A DNA stretch of 64,000 nucleotides, taken from an uncultured Paracoccaceae bacterium (GTDB taxonomy: Bacteria > Pseudomonadota > Alphaproteobacteria > Rhodobacterales > Rhodobacteraceae). The notes beneath the pieces are model-generated. The model was not told the DNA's origin, ran no database searches, and saw only the letters and a program-made list of their open reading frames with translations. A program made the translations under genes and the position numbers. The stretch lies in the NCBI GenBank assembly GCA_947498415.1, contig CANMKB010000003.1, positions 1-64,000 on the forward strand, read 5' to 3'. This document shows positions 50,410 to 60,312 of the stretch, piece by piece (the stretch's first letter is position 1; each line of letters begins with the position of its first letter).

Positions 50410-51657
50410 ATGACTGACACTGCCCGGACAAAGCCAAACGGCCTTGCGGCCTATATGACTGTCACAGCGGCCTATTGGGCCTTTATGCTGACAGATGGTG
50501 CATTGCGGATGCTGGTGCTGTTGCACTTTCACACGCTGGGCTTTTCTCCGGTGCAGTTGGCCTACCTTTTTCTGTTGTATGAGGTCATGGGGGTGGTCAC
50601 CAATCTTTCCGCAGGCTGGGTCGCGGCGCGATTTGGCCTGACGTCAACGTTGTATGCCGGGCTGGGGCTGCAAATCGCAGCACTTCTGGCATTGGCTCAG
50701 CTTGATCCAGCATGGGGCCTGACCGCCTCAGTGATCTTTGTGATGTGCGTTCAAGGGCTTTCAGGCGTTGCCAAAGACTTGTCAAAAATGTCGGCAAAAT
50801 CTGCGGTTAAATTGCTGGCACCCAAAGGGCAGGGTGGCCTGTTTCGCTGGGTTGCCATCTTGACCGGGTCCAAGAACGCGGTCAAAGGCTTTGGCTTCCT
50901 TCTTGGCGCGGCCTTGTTGGCAAGCTTTGGGTTTCTTGCGGCCATCTGGGCGATGGCCATTGTCTTGGCTGTGATTTTGGCGGGCACGGTGATATTCATG
51001 CCCTCAGGCCTCCCGCAGGGCAAAAGGTCTGCGAAATTTTCGCAGGTCTGGTCAAAAGACAAAAACATCAATCGACTCAGCCTCGCCCGCTTGTTTCTAT
51101 TTGGGGCGCGTGATGTTTGGTTTGTCGTCGGCATCCCCATTTATTTCTATGCGGTGCTCAGCGATGGCACAGAGGCCGGCAATCGCGCCGCCTTTTTCAC
51201 CATCGGCACGTTTATGGCGATGTGGATCATCCTATATGGGTTTGTGCAGGGGCTTGCACCGAAAATTCTAAAGGCCGCTGAAAAATCCACGGCCCAAATT
51301 TCTTATACTGCAATGGTTTGGGTGGGGCTGTTGACCTTGATCCCCCTGGCGTTAGCCGCGTGCGTTTGGATGCAGGTGCCCTACCAGACCCCTATCTTGG
51401 TGTCCGGCCTGCTGGTCTTCGGCTTTGTGTTTGCCGTGAATAGTTCTGTGCACAGCTATCTCATCCTCGCCTTCACCAGCGATGAGCGGGTCACCATGGA
51501 CGTTGGCTTTTATTACATGTCCAATGCGGCAGGGCGGCTGTTGGGGACGCTATTGTCCGGCGTCAGCTATCAACTGGGGGGGCTCCCGCTGTGCCTGCTC
51601 ACCGCAGGTGTTATGGCCGGGGCATCAACGATGGCAGCACGGCAGCTCACCCGTTGA
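50410..51657 (+). CDS. arsJ: Organoarsenical efflux MFS transporter ArsJ
   Basis: MFS text, position directly after arsR-gapdh. Confidence 0.88.
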   Translation: MTDTARTKPNGLAAYMTVTAAYWAFMLTDGALRMLVLLHFHTLGFSPVQLAYLFLLYEVMGVVTNLSAGWVAARFGLTSTLYAGLGLQIAALLALAQLDPAWGLTASVIFVMCVQGLSGVAKDLSKMSAKSAVKLLAPKGQGGLFRWVAILTGSKNAVKGFGFLLGAALLASFGFLAAIWAMAIVLAVILAGTVIFMPSGLPQGKRSAKFSQVWSKDKNINRLSLARLFLFGARDVWFVVGIPIYFYAVLSDGTEAGNRAAFFTIGTFMAMWIILYGFVQGLAPKILKAAEKSTAQISYTAMVWVGLLTLIPLALAACVWMQVPYQTPILVSGLLVFGFVFAVNSSVHSYLILAFTSDERVTMDVGFYYMSNAAGRLLGTLLSGVSYQLGGLPLCLLTAGVMAGASTMAARQLTR

Positions 51658-51840
51658 AAACCGCGCTTTGCACAGCGAAATCAGCACGCCAAAACGCAGG
51701 TCACCTGGCCTCCAGATCGCCACCATATTCATCTTTCTTAAAATACTCCTGCCGGAGGCATCCAACAATTGCAGTCATCGGCGCACTCAGACGTGCAGAA
51801 CCGCTTGACCAACAGGCGTTTCCGCTCCATATCCGCCTGC

Positions 51841-53655
51841 ATGACAGAGCTTTCGAAAATCCGCAATTTCTCCATCGTCGCCCACATCGACCATGGTAAA
51901 TCCACCCTTGCTGACCGCCTCATCCAAGAGACGGGCACGGTGGAAGACCGTGACATGAAGGAACAGCTGCTCGACAGCATGGATATCGAACGCGAGCGCG
52001 GGATTACCATCAAGGCCAACACCGTGCGCATCGAATACACCGCCGATGACGGAGAGGTCTATGTCCTCAACCTCATCGACACCCCCGGCCACGTGGATTT
52101 CGCCTATGAGGTCTCCCGCTCGATGAAAGCGGTTGAAGGCTCTTTGCTTGTGGTGGACAGCACCCAAGGCGTCGAAGCGCAGACCCTTGCGAATGTTTAT
52201 CAGGCCATTGATGCCGACCACGAAATCGTGCCCGTGCTTAACAAAATCGATCTGCCTGCTTCGGATTGCGATCGCGTCGCGGAACAAATCGAAGACGTGA
52301 TTGGCATTGACGCAACCGGTGCTTTGCAGGTTTCTGCAAAAACCGGGCAGGGCATCCGTGAAACTCTGCAAGCTGTAGTGGATCATCTGCCAGCCCCCGA
52401 GGGCACCCGCGATGCGCCGCTCAAGGCGATGTTGGTGGATTCTTGGTATGACGCCTACTTAGGTGTGATTGTTCTGGTGCGGATCATGGACGGCACCTTG
52501 AAAAAGGGTCAGCGCGTTAAGTTCATGTCCAATGGCACGCTGCATTCGGTCGACCGCGTTGGCGTGTTCCGCCCAGAGATGCAGATGGTTGATGAATTGG
52601 GGCCGGGCGAAATCGGTTTCCTCACGGCGTCCATCAAGCAGGTCCGTGACACACGCGTGGGCGACACAATCACCAACGACCGTCACGGCACCGAAGAGGC
52701 TCTTCCAGGCTTTAAACCGGCGCAGCCTGTGGTGTTCTGTGGTCTGTTCCCTGTGGACAGCTCTGAATTCGAAGATCTGCGCGACGCTATTGAAAAGCTC
52801 GCGCTCAACGATGCGTCATTCTCCTTTGAAATGGAAACCTCTGCCGCGCTGGGCTTTGGCTTCCGCTGTGGCTTCCTGGGCTTGCTGCACCTTGAAGTGA
52901 TCCGTGACCGGATCGAACGCGAATACAACATCGAGCTGATCACCACCGCACCGTCGGTGATCTATCACATCTATATGAAGGCCAAGACCGACGAAGAGAT
53001 GGAAATGATCGCGCTGCACAACCCAGCCGACATGCCAGACCCGTCAAAAGTGGATCACCTCGAAGAGCCACGGATCAAGGCAACCATCCTTGTGCCTGAT
53101 GAATATCTGGGTGACGTTCTGAAACTCTGCCAAGACCGTCGCGGCATTCAAGAAGACCTGACTTACGCCGGCACCCGCGCGATGGTGGTCTATGACCTGC
53201 CGTTGAACGAAGTGGTCTTTGACTTCTACGACCGTCTGAAATCTGTGACCAAGGGTTATGCGTCCTTTGACTATCAAATGACGGGCTACCGCGAGGATAA
53301 TCTTGTGAAAATGTCCGTTCTGGTGAACGACGAGCCAGTGGATGCGCTTTCAACTATGGTCCACCGCGACCGCGCAGAAATGCGGGGCCGAGCAATGTGT
53401 GAAAAGCTTAAGGATCTGATCCCGCGCCACATGTTCAAAATCCCAATCCAAGCGGCCATCGGCGGCAAGGTGATTGCCCGCGAAACGCTCTCTGCCCTGC
53501 GCAAAGACGTGACAGCGAAATGCTACGGCGGCGACGCGACCCGTAAGAAGAAACTGCTTGAAAAGCAGAAAGCGGGTAAAAAGAAGATGCGCCAGTTTGG
53601 TAAGGTGGATATCCCGCAGGAAGCGTTTATTTCGGCGTTGAAAATGGATGATTAA
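51841..53655 (+). CDS. lepA: Elongation factor 4 (LepA)
   Basis: [39 protein letters not shown]; start ATG 51841. Confidence 0.96.
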   Translation: MTELSKIRNFSIVAHIDHGKSTLADRLIQETGTVEDRDMKEQLLDSMDIERERGITIKANTVRIEYTADDGEVYVLNLIDTPGHVDFAYEVSRSMKAVEGSLLVVDSTQGVEAQTLANVYQAIDADHEIVPVLNKIDLPASDCDRVAEQIEDVIGIDATGALQVSAKTGQGIRETLQAVVDHLPAPEGTRDAPLKAMLVDSWYDAYLGVIVLVRIMDGTLKKGQRVKFMSNGTLHSVDRVGVFRPEMQMVDELGPGEIGFLTASIKQVRDTRVGDTITNDRHGTEEALPGFKPAQPVVFCGLFPVDSSEFEDLRDAIEKLALNDASFSFEMETSAALGFGFRCGFLGLLHLEVIRDRIEREYNIELITTAPSVIYHIYMKAKTDEEMEMIALHNPADMPDPSKVDHLEEPRIKATILVPDEYLGDVLKLCQDRRGIQEDLTYAGTRAMVVYDLPLNEVVFDFYDRLKSVTKGYASFDYQMTGYREDNLVKMSVLVNDEPVDALSTMVHRDRAEMRGRAMCEKLKDLIPRHMFKIPIQAAIGGKVIARETLSALRKDVTAKCYGGDATRKKKLLEKQKAGKKKMRQFGKVDIPQEAFISALKMDD

Positions 53656-53664
53656 AAGATAGTA

Positions 53665-53692
53665 GGGCGGGGTTTTACCCCGCCTTTTTTGT
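53665..53692 (+). terminator. Rho-independent terminator after lepA
   Basis: GGCGGGGT-TTTA-CCCCGCC followed by TTTTTT. Confidence 0.92.
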
Positions 53693-53772
53693 TTCCGATT
53701 TATGAGCGCATACCTGTTGTCATGCACCGTAAGGCTTTTGTGCTGGGTGTTGTTTAGCAGACAAAAAAGCAA

Positions 53773-53792
53773 AGCCCCGCCGAAGCGGGGCT
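53773..53792 (-). terminator. Minus-strand terminator for the small ORF pair
   Basis: AGCCCCGC-CGAA-GCGGGGCT, minus-strand downstream TTGCTTTTTTG. Confidence 0.8.
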
Positions 53793-53916
53793 ATACAGCT
53801 CTGGCATGAGCCTTGCTTTCATCTCCGTGGCCAGTGGCCCTTGCTAGGGTCTTAGTGCGGATGCAGAAGCAGTGCCGCCTCGTGTCCTTATTTATACATT
53901 TTGTGTATATTGTCAT
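53791..53916 (-). CDS. 41-aa Cys/His/Arg-rich small ORF (not in ORF track)
   Basis: Hand translation MTIYTKCINKDTRRHCFCIRTKTLARATGHGDESKAHARAV*; ATGA overlap with upstream ORF; stop abuts terminator. Confidence 0.5.
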   Translation of the reverse strand: MTIYTKCINKDTRRHCFCIRTKTLARATGHGDESKAHARAV

Positions 53917-54134
53917 TTTCGGATGCCGAGCGACGCTTTAATTCCTTCTTCAATTTTCGACATATGCAGGGCAGACAAAACGTTCTTTTGATATCGCCGT
54001 TTACCTTCATCGTCTTTCCCAAGGAAAAGAAGGTCCATGCGGTGCCAACCCACTGAGTAAATCATGTCACACTTTGCCCAGCGGACACGATTCCCCCAAA
54101 AAAGGCACGGGGCTTGATTATTGGCGGTAATCAC
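53913..54134 (-). CDS. 73-aa hypothetical protein (GTG start)
   Basis: Protein-like composition ...RVRWAKCDMIYSVGWHRMDLLFLGKDDEGKRRYQKNVLSALHMSKIEEGIKASLGIRK. Confidence 0.55.
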   Translation of the reverse strand: MITANNQAPCLFWGNRVRWAKCDMIYSVGWHRMDLLFLGKDDEGKRRYQKNVLSALHMSKIEEGIKASLGIRK

Positions 54135-54213
54135 GCATAGGTTGTTTCAGTTCTTTTTGAAGTAAAGCCTATTTATAAAATCCAATTTAGAGATCGCCTT
54201 TTTCAAGGCCGCG

Positions 54214-54387
54214 GTGGTGCTAATACCCTCCTACTTCGCAGCATACCTCACAGATAAAATGGTCTATGTGGTTCCCACTCTGGCTGCAGCTTCATTTTTT
54301 GCAGCTTCGCTATTCCCTCAAGAAGAGGGAGCTCGGAGGGTCGATGAGGATTTAGAAGATACAATTGACGTTGATGTTGCATCTTGA
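54214..54387 (+). CDS. 57-aa candidate small membrane protein (GTG start; may be a fragment)
   Basis: VVLIPSYFAAYLTDKMVYVVPTLAAASFFAASLFPQEEGARRVDEDLEDTIDVDVAS*; hydrophobic then acidic tail; no ATG upstream before an in-frame stop. Confidence 0.3.
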   Translation: MVLIPSYFAAYLTDKMVYVVPTLAAASFFAASLFPQEEGARRVDEDLEDTIDVDVAS

Positions 54388-55270
54388 TTTAGATGTGATT
54401 CCCCGTCCCAATCCCCCAACACCCCAGAATTCCCCAATCGCCGCAATGCAGCACGGCCCCTTTGATGCATTTTTCTTGTACAACCCTACAAGCCAGCAAA
54501 AAACCAACTAAATTTCGACTTATCCACAGGAAATCCACATGGCTTTCCAAGGACTTACCCTCAAGAAATTTACCCTTAACATAAATTTTTCCTTGCTGGA
54601 TCCGCATCTCAAATGCCAACGTTAATCCAACGCAAGGGATCACATGATCCTAAGCGGGACACAGAGGCTCCGGACAGTCGGAGCGTATTTGGTCTAACCC
54701 AAAGTAGGCCCAAAATGGGCATGGGTTTCGAAGTGATTTGCCTCGCGGCTTCGGGTCGAAACCTTTGCTGATTGCGGACACCCAGCGGTTTGAGTTCGGT
54801 CTTTCATAGGGCCAAAGGCAAACTGTTTTGGCGGAAAACCAAAGACGTGATGATGGCTTAGGGCGCTGGCCGAAACGGCTGGTTTTGTTCTCAAAATCAA
54901 TCGGGAAGGCGGTGGAACGGTCTTTGTGGAGGCTGATGCCGGAGACATCCGGGATCGGTTGGGGGGAGTGGCGATATTGCCTGTCTTGGCAGGTGATTTG
55001 ATCCATATCCCGCTGGCGCATGTTTCCCTTGGAGCATTCGCTAAGTGAATGGGCGTTGTGCTGTGGGTCTTTCGGGGCACATGCGCGCGACACACATTCT
55101 TTTTGAAGGCGTCAGGATTGTGGCCTTTGGTTAACCTTATTCGACTTCGGTTGGGTGGGAATGATCACAGCCACGCTGCTCGGACCGCGTCTGCGCACCT
55201 GACGTCTTCTTTTATGAATAATGGGGTTATCGGGGGCAAACCGCGATCAGGCTTTTGAAAGAATGACTGA

Positions 55271-55329
55271 GCAGAATTTGGGCCGCTTGTTTGGACATCT
55301 CCGAACAAGCGGCCCTTCGTCAGTTCTGC
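55271..55329. repeat. Long inverted repeat / hairpin
   Basis: GGGCCGCTTGTTTGGA (55280-55295)-CATC-TCCGAACAAGCGGCCC (55300-55315): 16-bp stem with one wobble, outer GCAGAA/TTCTGC arms. Confidence 0.85.
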
Positions 55330-55437
55330 ATACCGCGTCTCATGCACCTGTACCTATAGGGCTAGCGGGTGCCTTTACTAAAATCAACATAAACAACCAG
55401 ATACCACTAAATATTGTGGTGTTTGTGCCTTTTGGGA

Positions 55438-56202
55438 CTAGGTGCGGTCCAGCCAAGCCCGCACGGTGGCAATGAACTCGGTTGGTTTTTCGGCGTGCAG
55501 CCAATGCCCGGCGCCCGCGATTTTGACAAACCCGGCCTTGGGGAAGAGGTTTCGAATTGTGGTGCGATGCTCTGGTAAAACATAGTCAGAGGTGGCACCG
55601 GACAAAAAGAGAGTAGGTGCTGAATATGTGCCCTGAATGTTTTCAGGAAAGCCCATGATCTTGGGCATCTCTGTTTCCAAGACGTCGAGGTTAAGCCGCC
55701 AGCGTTTCTCTTTTAAATCCAACGATTGGGTGAAGAATGATCGTAGGGTTGGGTCTTCTACACCGGCATCTTCAAGCTGCGCCAAGGCGTCAGAGCGCTT
55801 TTCTACACGGCTCAGGTCAACCTTTTGCATGGCGTGAATAAACGGCAGCTGCGTGTGCCCATAGGTGACGGGGGCAATGTCTGCAACGATCAGGCGGTTG
55901 ACCAGTTCCGGGCGCTGTAGTGCCACCACCATCGACGCTTTCCCGCCCATAGAGTGACCCAAAACATCCGCGGGCCCGATGTCCTCTAAAACTGCGGCCA
56001 GATCAGAGGCTAAGTCAAAATAGGAATGGCTGTCGCGCCGCGGGCTTTCGCCATGATTGCGATGATCAATCGCTATGACTTGCCGTTCATCGGAAAGTTT
56101 TTTGCTCACCACGCCCCAGTTGCGGGCAGAGCCATAGAGCCCATGCACAATCAGCAAAGGAGGACGGTCGGTGGCGATACCATGGGTGATTTTATTCAAC
56201 AT
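55438..56202 (-). CDS. Alpha/beta-fold hydrolase
   Basis: PPLLIVHGLYGSARNWG, DVLGHSMGGKASM. Confidence 0.92.
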   Translation of the reverse strand: MLNKITHGIATDRPPLLIVHGLYGSARNWGVVSKKLSDERQVIAIDHRNHGESPRRDSHSYFDLASDLAAVLEDIGPADVLGHSMGGKASMVVALQRPELVNRLIVADIAPVTYGHTQLPFIHAMQKVDLSRVEKRSDALAQLEDAGVEDPTLRSFFTQSLDLKEKRWRLNLDVLETEMPKIMGFPENIQGTYSAPTLFLSGATSDYVLPEHRTTIRNLFPKAGFVKIAGAGHWLHAEKPTEFIATVRAWLDRT

Positions 56203-56275
56203 GTGGCAAGCTTTATCACAGCGGCTCTATTGGGCAAGTCTCTGTCGTGGTAAGCTGAAACCGGAGGCAAGTGAC

Positions 56276-56644
56276 GTGATAGATATTAACCAATTGGATG
56301 CGCAACATCAGCAGTTGCTTAAGTTGATCGATCGCCAGTTCGGCCTTCAGGCGGACAGTTTGGACGTTGCTATGCGCAAGATCGGGCGACGGTTGCCAAA
56401 AGCGGTGCATCGCCATGCGCAGGCATTGAACGAGGCCTATGAAGCTGCCCAACATCCAAAGATCGCGCTGCAACTCGACACTAAGGCACTATTGGCTCAT
56501 CAAAAGGCATTAACGGCGGCGATTGAGGGATATGATCGAAAAGACGCGCTTAAGGGGCGTGTGTTGGATGTGCTGGCGACGCTGGCCTTTAACCTGCTTT
56601 GCCTTGCGGCTTTGATTGCGTTTGTCTTGTATGTGGTGCGCTAG
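56276..56644 (+). CDS. Hypothetical single-TM protein (GTG start)
   Basis: GGAGGCAA RBS before GTG 56276; helical domain plus C-terminal TM LATLAFNLLCLAALIAFVLYVV. Confidence 0.65.
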   Translation: MIDINQLDAQHQQLLKLIDRQFGLQADSLDVAMRKIGRRLPKAVHRHAQALNEAYEAAQHPKIALQLDTKALLAHQKALTAAIEGYDRKDALKGRVLDVLATLAFNLLCLAALIAFVLYVVR

Positions 56645-57506
56645 ACAACGGCCGGAGGGCCGAGGCAGACAACGCTTCATTAAAGACCAAAGTTACCGTG
56701 ACAAAGCTGACGTATAGCAACAAATACCACGATCCCATTTTCGCAAATGATACCATCTGATCGCTGCTTTGGCCGGAGTACAGCCAGGTCTTTGTGACGG
56801 TGCCGATGTTTTCAGCCACCCACAAAAAGAAGCTTGAAAGAAACGCAGCCACAGGAAGGGGCATCCAATACCATCTGGACCCGATCGAAAACCAAATGCG
56901 GGTTTTGGCAAACAGCACGAGGGTTGCTGCAAACAGAGCGATCCGAATGTCTGGTAAAAAATGATGTGCAAAGAAATTGAAGTAAATCGCGAGGGCCAGA
57001 GTCACCGTAAGCCAAAATGGTGGGTAGGGCGCGAATTTCATGTCAAATAGTCGGATGACACGCGCCATATAAGACCCCACAGAGGCATACATAAACCCAG
57101 AATACAGCGGCACATCCCAAATCTTGAAAATGCCACTACCGGGATAGGCCCAACTTCCCGCATGGACTTTGAAAATTTCCATCAGGGTGCCGGTGACATG
57201 AAACAATAGAATGACGCGCACTTCGCGCCAGGATTCCATTCCGGTTTTAAGAAAAACGAACTGAAGCAATACCGCATAGACCAGTAGGGCGTCATATCGT
57301 GCGATAGGCCAGTCTGATTGCCAGATGCGGCTGCTGATGATCATCCCGATCAACAAAGCTGCTCCAAAAATCGCGGCCCACCCCTGTTTCAAAACAAACA
57401 TGATCAGCTCTGCCACCGCAAACGGAAGCTTTTGCCGCATCCAGTCGCCAAGGTGCCGCTCGAGCCTTCGTGTTCTGTTCACATTGGGGTGTGTCGATTG
57501 GGGCAA
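56589..57506 (-). CDS. DUF817-type integral membrane protein
   Basis: Multi-TM, LLFHVTGTLMEIFKVHAGSWAYPGSGIFKIWDVPLYSGFMYASVGSY. Confidence 0.85.
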   Translation of the reverse strand: MPQSTHPNVNRTRRLERHLGDWMRQKLPFAVAELIMFVLKQGWAAIFGAALLIGMIISSRIWQSDWPIARYDALLVYAVLLQFVFLKTGMESWREVRVILLFHVTGTLMEIFKVHAGSWAYPGSGIFKIWDVPLYSGFMYASVGSYMARVIRLFDMKFAPYPPFWLTVTLALAIYFNFFAHHFLPDIRIALFAATLVLFAKTRIWFSIGSRWYWMPLPVAAFLSSFFLWVAENIGTVTKTWLYSGQSSDQMVSFAKMGSWYLLLYVSFVTVTLVFNEALSASALRPLSSAPHTRQTQSKPQGKAG

Positions 57507-57555
57507 TGCATGGGCCTATTACGAAGATTGAATACGGCAACTGAGATACAAAAAA

Positions 57556-57581
57556 ACCGTACCCAACGGCTTGGGTACGGT
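57556..57581 (-). terminator. Rho-independent terminator of glyA (bidirectional-looking)
   Basis: ACCGTACCCAA-CGGC-TTGGGTACGGT flanked by A-tract and T-tract. Confidence 0.92.
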
Positions 57582-57604
57582 CAATTTTTTACATGTGGTC
57601 GATC

Positions 57605-58900
57605 TTAGAGGGCTGGGTACAGCGGGAAGCGTGCACAAAGCTCTGCAACTTCGGAACGTACCTTTGCTTCGACCTCTGCGTTACCTTCTACACCGTTGGC
57701 CGCAAGGCCTTCGACTACTTCGATGATCCAATCCGCGATTTGGCGGAATTCAGCTTCGCCAAAGCCACGGGTTGTGCCGGCTGGTGTGCCCAGGCGGATG
57801 CCCGATGTGACCATTGGCTTTTCTGGGTCAAACGGAATGCCGTTTTTGTTGCAGGTGATATGCGCACGGCCCAAAGCAACTTCGGTTGCATTGCCTTTTA
57901 CGCCTTTCGGGCGCAGATCAACCAGCATCACGTGAGTGTCGGTGCCGCCTGTGACGATGTCGAGGCCGCCCTTCATCAACTGATCTGCAAGTGCAACAGC
58001 GTTGGCACGTACTTGCTTTTGGTATGTTTTGAACTCTGGACGCAGTGCTTCACCAAAGGCAACGGCCTTTGCAGCGATGACGTGCATCAATGGGCCACCC
58101 TGAATGCCAGGGAAGATCGCAGAGTTCACCTTTTTCGCGATGTCCGCATTATTGGTCAGGATCATACCGCCACGTGGGCCGCGTAGTGTTTTGTGTGTGG
58201 TGGTGGTTGCAACGTCTGCGTATGGGAACGGGGAAGGGTGCTCGCCTGCAGCGACCAGACCGGCAAAGTGTGCCATGTCGACCATCAGGAATGCGCCTAC
58301 GGAATCTGCGATCTCACGGAATTTCGCAAAATCGATCTGACGTGGGATGGCAGACCCCCCTGCGATGATCAGCTTTGGTTGATGCTCTGTCGCAAGCGCT
58401 TGAACTTCATCATAGTCGATCAGGTTGTCTTCTTTGCGCACGCCGTATTGTACAGCATTAAACCACTTGCCGGATTGGTTTGGTGCTGCACCGTGGGTCA
58501 GGTGACCGCCGGATGCCAAGTTCATACCCAGAATGGTATCGCCTGGCTTGATCAGAGCAGTAAAGGCACCTTGGTTCGCTTGTGAACCAGAGTTTGGCTG
58601 TACGTTTGCAAAGTCACAGCCGAACAGCTCTTTGGCGCGGTCGATTGCGAGGTTTTCAGCCACGTCCACATACTGGCACCCGCCATAGTAACGACGGCCT
58701 GGATAACCTTCGGCATATTTGTTGGTCAGAACGGAACCTTGCGCTTCCATCACTGCGGCAGAAACGATGTTTTCAGAGGCGATCAATTCGATTTCGTCGC
58801 GCTGGCGGCCCAGCTCGTCAGTGATCGAACCAAAAAGCTCCGGGTCGCGGGAAGAGAGGGACTCGGTGAAGAAACCGGAATCGCGAGTGGCGTCAGACAT
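57605..58900 (-). CDS. glyA: Serine hydroxymethyltransferase
   Basis: [51 protein letters not shown]. Confidence 0.97.
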   Translation of the reverse strand: MSDATRDSGFFTESLSSRDPELFGSITDELGRQRDEIELIASENIVSAAVMEAQGSVLTNKYAEGYPGRRYYGGCQYVDVAENLAIDRAKELFGCDFANVQPNSGSQANQGAFTALIKPGDTILGMNLASGGHLTHGAAPNQSGKWFNAVQYGVRKEDNLIDYDEVQALATEHQPKLIIAGGSAIPRQIDFAKFREIADSVGAFLMVDMAHFAGLVAAGEHPSPFPYADVATTTTHKTLRGPRGGMILTNNADIAKKVNSAIFPGIQGGPLMHVIAAKAVAFGEALRPEFKTYQKQVRANAVALADQLMKGGLDIVTGGTDTHVMLVDLRPKGVKGNATEVALGRAHITCNKNGIPFDPEKPMVTSGIRLGTPAGTTRGFGEAEFRQIADWIIEVVEGLAANGVEGNAEVEAKVRSEVAELCARFPLYPAL

Positions 58901-59076
58901 ATTTTTAAGGCTCCGCTAGAGGTATTTCGCGGATTTCCTATCGGAAACTCTGCAAAAGGCAAAGCTAAGAATGCGTCGATGTAACAATTACCGGCGTAAA
59001 CACTGGTGGTTGCTGTAAACTTGTGGTTCTTTCGGAACCAGATGCCGGGTTTTGGAAACAGGAATCGCCAAACGCC

Positions 59077-59838
59077 ATGGAACAGAGAATCGCATTTCTA
59101 GCCTCAGAGGCCCCAAACGCCCAAACTGCACGTGCTGCTTTGATTGGGCGTTATGGCAATTGTGAACCTGATTCAGCTGATGTGATCGTGGCTTTGGGGG
59201 GCGATGGGTTTATGTTGCAGACCTTGCACAGTACGCAGGAATTAGACGTGCCGGTTTACGGCATGAACCGCGGCACCGTCGGTTTCTTGATGAATGAATA
59301 CAACGAAACAGATTTGTTGTTGCGTCTTGGTCGGGCCGAAGAAGAGGTGATCAATCCTCTTTCGATGAAGGCCACCTGTATGGATGGTGGAACGCACAGG
59401 GCGCTTGCCATTAACGAAGTTTCCATGCTGCGTCAGGGGCCACAGGCCGCCAAACTGCGCATCTGGATCGATGGGCGTCTGCGTCTTGATGAACTAGTGT
59501 GTGATGGGGCGTTGTTGTCGACGCCTGCGGGATCGACGGCCTACAACTATTCTGCCCATGGTCCGATTTTGCCGATTGGCTCGGATGTATTGGCACTAAC
59601 CGCCATTGCTCCTTTCCGCCCAAGGCGCTGGCGCGGTGCGCTTGTGCGCAAAAGCAGCGTTGTTCGGTTTGAAGTGATGAACCCTGAAAAACGCCCGGTT
59701 ATGGCGGATGCAGACAGCCGCTCTGTGCGAAATGTCGTGTCGGTCGAGGTGCGATCAGAACCAAGTGTGGGCCACCGAATCTTGTTTGATCCCGGTCATG
59801 GTTTGGAAGAGCGCCTGATCCGCGAACAATTTGTTTAG
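59077..59838 (+). CDS. nadK: NAD kinase
   Basis: VALGGDGFMLQTLH, YGMNRGTVGFLMNEY, STPAGSTAYNYSAHGPILPIGSDVLALTAI; start 59077. Confidence 0.95.
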   Translation: MEQRIAFLASEAPNAQTARAALIGRYGNCEPDSADVIVALGGDGFMLQTLHSTQELDVPVYGMNRGTVGFLMNEYNETDLLLRLGRAEEEVINPLSMKATCMDGGTHRALAINEVSMLRQGPQAAKLRIWIDGRLRLDELVCDGALLSTPAGSTAYNYSAHGPILPIGSDVLALTAIAPFRPRRWRGALVRKSSVVRFEVMNPEKRPVMADADSRSVRNVVSVEVRSEPSVGHRILFDPGHGLEERLIREQFV

Positions 59839-59891
59839 CCGGTCATTCGATTGATCACACGAACCATCGCCAATCCCTAACGTTCACAAAA

Positions 59892-59918
59892 AAACGGGCC
59901 CCAAAAGGAGCCCGTTTC
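59892..59918 (-). terminator. Terminator of cold-shock gene
   Basis: AAACGGGCCCCAAAAGGAGCCCGTTT stem-loop, A-tract on the plus strand. Confidence 0.75.
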
Positions 59919-59941
59919 TAACCGTCAATCAAAGAAAAGGC

Positions 59942-60148
59942 TTACGCCAGTTCGATGTTGCCCGCAGATTCGCGACCGTCACGGCCTGCTTCCAGGTCGT
60001 AAGTCACTTTTTGGTTGTCTGCGAGAGTTTCCAGGCCTGCACGCTGCAGGGCACGGATGTGTACAAACACATCTTTGCCGCCATCTTCAGGTGCGATGAA
60101 GCCATAACCTTTGTCGGTGTTGAACCATTTTACGGTGCCAGTAGCCAT
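59942..60148 (-). CDS. Cold-shock protein (CspA family)
   Basis: GTVKWFNTDKGYGFIAPEDGGKDVFVHIRALQRAG. Confidence 0.96.
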   Translation of the reverse strand: MATGTVKWFNTDKGYGFIAPEDGGKDVFVHIRALQRAGLETLADNQKVTYDLEAGRDGRESAGNIELA

Positions 60149-60312
60149 ATCCGTATCTCCATTTTAAATTTCCTGTCCGCGACATGCGACAGGGTGTCGG
60201 CGTCTGTGCAGAATCGAATGCAGGTCGCCGGTAGGGAGAAACTGGATAACGATAGAAGGCACGTCGTGCATCACCCAGATGACACGGGGTTAGAGCAATG
60301 TAAAGTAAAGGT

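Noticed and set aside
51787-52386. 199-aa minus-strand ORF
   Set aside because: Antisense to lepA; shadow ORF.
54520-54528. Single TTATCCACA considered as a replication origin
   Set aside because: Only one perfect box plus one weak neighbour; insufficient for an origin call.
57593-58186. 197-aa plus-strand ORF
   Set aside because: Antisense to glyA; shadow ORF from codon bias.
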